A stretch of DNA of 9,424 nucleotides from Candidatus Curtissbacteria bacterium RIFCSPLOWO2_01_FULL_41_18. Its GTDB lineage: Bacteria > Patescibacteriota > Microgenomatia > Curtissbacterales > GWA2-41-24. Location of the stretch: the NCBI GenBank assembly GCA_001776475.1, contig MFBQ01000017.1:1-9424 (forward strand), given 5' to 3'. How positions within the stretch are numbered: position 1 is the first letter of the stretch; each line of letters starts with the position of its first letter. Positions 6,319-9,424 of this stretch are shown in pieces. Below the pieces are notes generated by a model, which worked only from the letters and a program-made list of their open reading frames with translations, was not told the origin of the DNA and did not search any database. The translations under genes were made by a program, and so were the position numbers.

Positions 6319-7618
6319 GTGATCGCCTACCGTTTATCTTTGGCACTTTTGTTAATATTGGGCTTACTTAATCCCGCCAGCGGCAATGTTATAGATACAT
6401 TTATCGCGTTTTCAGTTTTGTTGCTTTCTTAATTTTAAAATCTTCAAAAGTAGTACTTTTTGGCTTGGTCATTGCCTCTTGGTTAATTTTTGCAAAAGTG
6501 CGGACTTTTGATTCGGTTATTGTTTATGCTTCATTCGCGGGATTGGCGCTTGGATATGTTTTTAAAAGGCTGAGGCTTCGTGAAAAATTGGCAGTTTGGG
6601 CTATAATTGTTGCTTTTTTGCTAGCATCTGCGGCAACAGGTGCAACTTTGCGACAAATGCTTGGCCGAGACCTGCCTTTCTACAACTACAATAATGATCC
6701 AGGGGTTATTCTTAAAACGTATCAGTTGATGAAGCACGGTGTGGATTATTACGAGGCTTTCAGACAAGCCCAGCTTGGAAGGTTTTCTCAACAGATAGTT
6801 CCCAATGACGTTTGGGGTTGGCGGTTGCCGACCATTTTTTTTATTTGGAGAATTTTGCCCGGATCACATGGACTTTCGATATATATACTTTATTTAGTTT
6901 TGGCTTCGACTATTTTATATCTTGCTTTTAAAATTGGTAGCAAGTATTTGGGTTTTCCCTTGTCAATTTTGCCAAGCTACCTGATTTTTCCTTACCTACA
7001 CTTTGCAGCTCGTGATCAGATGTTACTTGAAACCGAATGGTGGTCTGCAGCCTTTTTTATTATTGGTCTTTACTTTCTTATTAATAAAAGGTGGTTTTGG
7101 ACAACTTTACTGTTTTCTTTAACGGTTATGGTGCGTGAACTTTATGTTTTGCCGATTGGGCTGATGCTAGTCTATTTCTTTTTTTAAAAAAGGCGATTAT
7201 TGCCTGTGTTTTTAATTCCTTTGACTGCGTTTGTGGCATTATTTCTTTTTCATATTAGTGCCGCTAGCTTTTATATCGATGCTTGGGGTACGCTTTTTAG
7301 ACCAAGAGTGGTACCTTTTGGTTTGTTTTTTGTTAATCAGACGCTGGCATTTGCTTCCTGGGAATATTTGCTTTTTAATTTGCGACCATTTTTGGTTTTT
7401 CTAATAGCGGCCCTTCTGGGTGGCCTCTATGTATTTAAAAAATTTAAAAAGGATGAAGCAGTAGTTTTATTATTGTCATTTTTCCTTTCCCATTTGCTTT
7501 TTTAAGAATCGGAACTGTTCCGTACAATGATTATTGGGGCATAATTTATATGCCTGTTGCGATTTTGATTTCAGGGCTTTCGATCGGTCTTTTTAAACCC
7601 GAGGCCGGAAAGTCTTAA
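6319..7618 (+). pseudogene. Broken GT-C-like polytopic membrane protein (two -1 frameshifts, one nonsense codon)
   Basis: Four coding pieces read on as one protein across three lesions. Piece 1 starts at GTG 6319 (IAYRLSLALLLILGLLNPASG, frame stops at 6432). The reading then continues one base back, in the frame open from 6372 (AFLILKSSKVVLFGLVIASW...), through DPGVILKTYQLMKHGVDYYEAF and VRELYVLPIGLMLVYFFF to TAA at 7185-7187. The same frame goes straight on (KRRLLPVFLIPLTAF...) to TAA at 7503-7505. One base back again it resumes as FLRIGTVPYNDYWGIIYMPV and ends naturally at TAA 7616-7618. Restoring two lost bases gives 434 codons including stop, a sensible GT-C-like size. The DPG...DYYEAF stretch resembles the first-loop region of dolichyl-mannosyltransferase-like proteins. 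Both indels fall in T-rich runs, so sequencing error is possible, but the nonsense codon argues for real decay. The final stop shares TTAA with the convergent methyltransferase stop. Confidence 0.8.
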
Positions 7619-8301
7619 GGTTTTGCGGTTTTGTGTGAGGCAAGAAGAGTAACGGCCATGCCAAAATGAGAGAGGTTTTTCTTCTTAATCTTAAAACCGG
7701 CTTCCCTAATTAACTTTTCTAAAAGTTTGGCATTGAACTCATGTAGATGGGCACTTTCCCAGACTTTGCCTTTGGTTTTAGTCCAGAAGAACCAGATTGT
7801 TTTAAAAAGAAAACTGCCGGAATCCATAGAGATGATAGCGCGACCGTCCTTTTTAAGGACCCTTTTAATTTCGGCAAGAACACGTTTTGGATCGACGACG
7901 TGCTCTAAGGTTTCGGTGCAGACGACGATGTCGAACCTTTTGTTTCTGAAAGGAATTTTGTGGGCGTCTGCAACGACAAAAGAAAGACGGGGATATTTTT
8001 TACGGGCAAAAAGGATGGCATCTTTATAGCTATCCAGGCCGATAACTTTACTTTTGGGAAGAGCTTTGGCTATTTCGGCAGTTAAGACAGCACTTGAGCA
8101 ACCAACGTCTAAGATTTTAATGGTTGAGAGTTTCTTTGATGGCCCTTTTGGTAGAAATTTTAGAACTTGGGTTAGCTTATGATTGTGCCAGATTTTTTGA
8201 AAGGGATTATTTTTTATCCCCTTATCGTAATAATCGGGTGGTACTTGGGCCCAGATTTCTTTTAGTCTTTTTTTGGCAATACTTGTGGGGCTAATTACCA
8301 T
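7615..8301 (-). CDS. Class I SAM-dependent methyltransferase
   Basis: 228 residues from the ATG at 8301; a TTG at 8307 would add two but lies against the -10. Rossmann-fold methyltransferase motifs appear in order (TTG-based numbering): motif I ILDVGCSSAVLTAEIA (65-80), the acidic residue at the end of strand 2 in VIGLDSY (Asp 92), FVVADAHKIPF (110-120), FDIVVCTETLEHVVDP (125-140) and RVLKKDGRAIIS (149-160). Motif I has GCSSA in place of the common GCGSG, a tolerated variant. The layout matches the Methyltransf_11/UbiE-like group; the acceptor (lipid, sugar or small molecule) cannot be told from sequence. The neighbouring membrane proteins make a surface-glycan or lipid acceptor plausible, but that is inference. 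The stop overlaps the stop of the convergent pseudogene. It has its own leaderless promoter, 45 bases downstream of the DUF5676-like gene. Confidence 0.92.
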   Translation of the reverse strand: MVISPTSIAKKRLKEIWAQVPPDYYDKGIKNNPFQKIWHNHKLTQVLKFLPKGPSKKLSTIKILDVGCSSAVLTAEIAKALPKSKVIGLDSYKDAILFARKKYPRLSFVVADAHKIPFRNKRFDIVVCTETLEHVVDPKRVLAEIKRVLKKDGRAIISMDSGSFLFKTIWFFWTKTKGKVWESAHLHEFNAKLLEKLIREAGFKIKKKNLSHFGMAVTLLASHKTAKP

Positions 8302-8307
8302 TGGCAA

Positions 8308-8316
8308 ATTCTAGCA
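8308..8316 (-). promoter_or_regulatory. Extended -10 giving a leaderless methyltransferase mRNA
   Basis: Minus-strand TGCTAGAAT (8316-8308) is an extended -10 (TGn plus TAGAAT, 5 of 6). The hexamer ends seven bases before the A of ATG 8301, exactly where transcription normally starts. No Shine-Dalgarno sequence is present. Confidence 0.55.
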
Positions 8317-8352
8317 GAGTAGATTGGTAGCAGACAAGTACATTTGCAGCAA

Positions 8353-8619
8353 TTAGTGCTGGTTTTTTGAAGACTTATTGTAAAATATGGCCACAAGATA
8401 ACCAAAGGTCCAGGTCACGATTGAGACAGCAATCAACGCCCCAATAAAGTTAGCAAGATTTAGTTTAGGCATTTGCGAGGCGATATCCGCACCCAAAAAT
8501 TGACTGTTGAAAATGAGCTTAAAGAAGGGGGGTGCGAGAGCCTTTAAGAGAAATAAAAAGATATAGAAGGCTGCTGCGGTAGCAGCAAAACTGTTTGCCA
8601 AAGGTACTGGCTTTAGCAT
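8353..8619 (-). CDS. DUF5676-like small membrane protein
   Basis: 88 residues with two predicted membrane helices (about 10-30 and 57-80) joined by a loop. The layout matches the DUF5676 membrane family as I know it: an N-terminal KPxxLANSFAATAA helix start, a loop with LIFNSQFLGADI, then a second helix leading to GYLVAIFYNK and a short basic tail. The family's function is not established. It is a complete gene with ATG at 8619 and TAA at 8353-8355. A perfect TATAAT lies six bases before the ATG, so the mRNA is probably leaderless. The methyltransferase gene follows 45 bases downstream on the same strand; read-through is possible because no terminator is visible between them. Confidence 0.8.
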   Translation of the reverse strand: MLKPVPLANSFAATAAAFYIFLFLLKALAPPFFKLIFNSQFLGADIASQMPKLNLANFIGALIAVSIVTWTFGYLVAIFYNKSSKNQH

Positions 8620-8625
8620 AAGTTA

Positions 8626-8631
8626 ATTATA
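8626..8631 (-). promoter_or_regulatory. Consensus -10 giving a leaderless DUF5676-like mRNA
   Basis: Minus-strand TATAAT (8631-8626), six of six, ends seven bases before the A of ATG 8619, predicting initiation on the start codon itself. No -35 match lies at 16-18 bp on this strand. Confidence 0.55.
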
Positions 8632-8648
8632 ATATACTTTTTACTGGG

Positions 8649-8678
8649 TTGACACATCCCTTTGGCTTTGTGAATATT
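8649..8678 (+). promoter_or_regulatory. Promoter-like element upstream of the orphan terminator
   Basis: A perfect TTGACA -35 (8649-8654) is followed at 18 bp by AATATT (8673-8678, 4 of 6), or at 17 bp by GAATAT (3 of 6). The start would fall near 8684. It points into a stretch with no plus-strand gene but with hairpins and a terminator. Confidence 0.4.
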
Positions 8679-8720
8679 AAATTAGGCCTGAATTTTTCGG
8701 GCCTAAAGCCCTTTCAGTTT

Positions 8721-8760
8721 CCGCCAGAGGCGGATGCGCCGTTGGCGCAAAGGTACTGGC
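8721..8760 (+). repeat. Intergenic copy of the GC-rich palindromic repeat
   Basis: Two adjacent perfect hairpins, CCGCC-AGA-GGCGG (8721-8733) and TGCGCC-GTT-GGCGCA (8735-8749), lead into CAAAGGTACTGGC (8748-8760). The first contains the inverse complement of GCCTCTGGCGG found in the transketolase insert. CAAAGGTACTGGC recurs exactly at 8599-8611, at the start of the DUF5676-like gene. GC content is far above the surroundings. Confidence 0.65.
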
Positions 8761-8771
8761 CGGTAAGAGTG

Positions 8772-8808
8772 AAAGACCCCTTTGAAGCGCTTCAGGGGTC
8801 TTTTTTTT
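8772..8808 (+). terminator. Strong plus-strand intrinsic terminator with no plus-strand gene before it
   Basis: AAAGACCCC (8772-8780) pairs with GGGGTCTTT (8795-8803), with an inner TGAA-GCGC-TTCA extension (8783-8794) beyond a two-base bulge. It is followed by eight T in all (8801-8808). The minus-strand flank has only three T, so the direction is plus. Confidence 0.85.
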
Positions 8809-8833
8809 GGGTTTTTAGGCAATATTTATGGTC

Positions 8834-8849
8834 AAAAAGCGCTCGGCGC
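8834..8849 (-). terminator. Weak minus-strand terminator-like hairpin
   Basis: On the minus strand GCGC-CGA-GCGC (8849-8839) is followed by TTTTT (8838-8834), seven bases after the stop of the small ORF ending at 8857. The stem is only four base pairs, so this is marginal. Confidence 0.25.
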
Positions 8850-8856
8850 ACTATCC

Positions 8857-9018
8857 CTAATTCTTATGGTAAATGATCCACGCCTCGCTTAAGCCTTCGT
8901 CCCGCAACAGTGTCTTTAGAAGTTTCAGTTTTTCAAAGCGGGACTCCGTCAAATTTTTGACTTCATAAATACTGCCTAATTTTTTTATTTGGTGGTTTTT
9001 TGGTAGAATAGGCGTCAA
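8857..9018 (-). CDS. Possible small hypothetical protein (53 residues)
   Basis: The minus frame from TTG 9018 to TAG 8857 encodes a Lys/Glu/Leu-rich 53-residue peptide whose second half (NLTESRFEKLKLLKTLLRDEG, then WIIYH) looks like an ordinary soluble helix and strand. The frame stays open further upstream to an ATG at 9099, but there it is antisense to the YkuK-type gene, so I prefer the TTG. It would be divergent from that gene with four bases between starts. A terminator-like hairpin follows the stop. No Shine-Dalgarno sequence or clear -10 supports the start, and no family is recognised. It could be a remnant or chance. Confidence 0.3.
   Translation of the reverse strand: MTPILPKNHQIKKLGSIYEVKNLTESRFEKLKLLKTLLRDEGLSEAWIIYHKN
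9001..9009 (+). promoter_or_regulatory. Extended -10 for the YkuK-type gene
   Basis: TGGTAGAAT is TGn plus TAGAAT, the same hexamer as at the methyltransferase promoter. A start near 9016 would leave a leader of about seven bases before ATG 9023, with no Shine-Dalgarno sequence. Confidence 0.45.
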
Positions 9019-9022
9019 TATA

Positions 9023-9424
9023 ATGGCAGATTTAGCTTTGCCTAAAACTTTTACAAGCCCGACCCACGGGCAACTTTTGTGGGAAGAGGTTTTGAACAAG
9101 GTTGTCTGGTTTATGAGTCTTGATACGGGTGCTTCTTATGATGTGATTATCGGGACGGATTCGGAGGCTCGCCTCGCTTCTGACGGCGAGTCGAAGCGGG
9201 CTCGCCTCGCCAGAGACGAGTCGGGGCGGGGCGTAAATGGACAGAGTGATTTTGTGTCGGCGGTGATTGTGCACAAGAAGGGGCGCGGCGGAGTTTATTT
9301 TTGGGGGAGGCAGGAGATCAAGAATCTTTACTCCATGAAGCAGAGAATATGGCAGGAGGCAACGGTTTCTTTAGCCTTGGCGCAAAGGTTGGTTGATGAT
9401 TTTGCCAAAATGGGGATGTTTGAT
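9023..9424 (+). CDS. YkuK/DUF458-type RNase H-like protein (5' part; runs off the window)
   Basis: 134 codons are open from ATG 9023 to the last base; the 3' end is missing. The N-terminal SPTHGQLLWEEVLNKV, the first strand with VIIGTDSE (Asp 46, predicted first metal-binding acidic residue of the RNase H fold), FVSAVIVHKKGRGGVYFWGR (77-96) and LYSMKQRIWQEATVSLALAQRL (102-123) together match the RNaseH_like (formerly DUF458, B. subtilis YkuK) family. Its activity is not well established. Relatives pass from GTDS-x to the second strand within a few residues; here about 22 extra, Arg/Glu/Ser-rich residues (49-70) intervene, encoded by a GC-rich repeat. An extended -10 stands 14 bases before the ATG. 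Confidence 0.88.
   Translation, partial: MADLALPKTFTSPTHGQLLWEEVLNKVVWFMSLDTGASYDVIIGTDSEARLASDGESKRARLARDESGRGVNGQSDFVSAVIVHKKGRGGVYFWGRQEIKNLYSMKQRIWQEATVSLALAQRLVDDFAKMGMFD
9163..9230 (+). repeat. Double GC-rich palindromic element inserted in frame in the YkuK-type gene
   Basis: Two related units lie head to tail, GGCTCGCCTCGC... at 9166-9198 and at 9199-9228, encoding the parallel peptides ARLASDGESKR and ARLARDESGRG. Internal inverted repeats include GAGGC-TC-GCCTC (9164-9175), CTCGCC with GGCGAG (9168-9173, 9185-9190) and CGCTTC with GAAGCG (9175-9180, 9193-9198). The 12-mer GAGGCTCGCCTC is identical to 767-778 in transketolase. The block is strikingly GC-rich against an AT-rich background. 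Confidence 0.85.

Larger units (their letters stand above)
8684..8808 (+). ncRNA. Candidate small structured RNA of about 125 nt
   Basis: Between a consensus -35/weak -10 and a strong terminator lie three further hairpins and no convincing reading frame. They are an 11-bp stem with one G-U pair and a TTT loop (8682-8692 with 8696-8706), CCGCC-AGA-GGCGG (8721-8733) and TGCGCC-GTT-GGCGCA (8735-8749). I recognise no known RNA family (not tRNA, tmRNA, SRP, RNase P, 6S or a familiar riboswitch). No plus-strand gene ends just upstream, so the terminator would otherwise have nothing to terminate. A frame starting at TTG 8649 runs through all the hairpins and past the terminator and is not credible as protein. 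The middle hairpins may instead be a passive repeat insertion. Confidence 0.3.

Noticed and set aside
7200..7505. Independent 101-residue membrane protein gene
   Set aside because: It is in the same frame as the preceding piece, separated only by one TAA, has no start signal, and continues the same protein; it is part of the pseudogene.
8682..8706. tRNA or T-box-like leader from the 11-bp stem
   Set aside because: No cloverleaf, no CCA or T-loop sequence and no T-box motif; only a simple hairpin with a three-base loop.
8649..8876. Plus-strand frame from TTG 8649, 75 codons
   Set aside because: It runs through three hairpins and a strong terminator, its peptide is dictated by the GC-rich repeat, and no ribosome site or family resemblance supports it.
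9163..9230. Insertion sequence or transposon remnant
   Set aside because: No transposase, terminal repeats or clear target duplication; the unit is short and palindromic and keeps the reading frame.
9032..9274. Minus-strand frame opposite the YkuK-type gene
   Set aside because: It is the complement of a recognisable protein gene and of the GC-rich repeat, which is free of stops in several frames.

Overview
The window looks like a stretch of an AT-rich bacterial chromosome, most probably a Candidate Phyla Radiation (Patescibacteria, Microgenomates-like) genome. This is inferred from gene content and style, not from a marker gene. The signs are YfhO/PTPS-related membrane proteins in series, a YkuK-type RNase H-like protein, a DUF5676-like membrane protein, several apparently leaderless starts, and short GC-rich palindromic or AAAAATC-type repeats sitting inside coding sequence.

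Layout. Bases 1-276 (+) hold the 3' end of an unrecognised gene. Bases 336-2231 (+) encode a full-length single-chain transketolase, closed by a clear intrinsic terminator at 2249-2273. A minus-strand block follows, read from right to left: a PTPS-related multi-pass membrane protein (6242-4665), an overlapping YfhO-like membrane protein that lacks its usual first membrane helix (4686-3310), then a MarR-family regulator (3175-2741) translationally coupled to a small PH-like protein (2744-2295). The MarR gene has a good sigma70-type promoter whose -10 lies inside an inverted repeat, which suggests autorepression. Bases 6319-7618 (+) are a third multi-pass GT-C-like membrane protein, now broken by two single-base losses and one in-frame stop. 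It ends tail-to-tail, sharing the stop tetramer TTAA, with a SAM-dependent methyltransferase (8301-7615, -). Upstream of that is a DUF5676-like two-helix membrane protein (8619-8353, -). Bases 8620-9022 hold no confident protein gene. They carry a plus-strand promoter-like element, three hairpins and a strong terminator (possible small RNA), plus a weak minus-strand small ORF. From 9023 to the window end (+) runs the start of a YkuK/DUF458 RNase H-like protein.

How it fits together. The three membrane proteins and the methyltransferase look like part of a cell-surface glycan or lipid-linked sugar locus, partly decaying. Transketolase is central carbon metabolism (non-oxidative pentose phosphate pathway). 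The MarR/PH pair is a self-contained regulated unit of unknown target.

The most interesting signal is a family of short GC-rich palindromic elements. It shares a 12-mer between an in-frame insert in transketolase (735-799) and a double insert in the YkuK-type protein (9163-9230), where it adds about 22 residues next to the predicted catalytic Asp. A related inverted copy lies between genes (8721-8749). This resembles in behaviour, though not shown to be related to, the protein-coding palindromic elements known from Rickettsia. A second theme is leaderless initiation: at two minus-strand genes the -10 hexamer ends exactly where transcription would start on the A of ATG.
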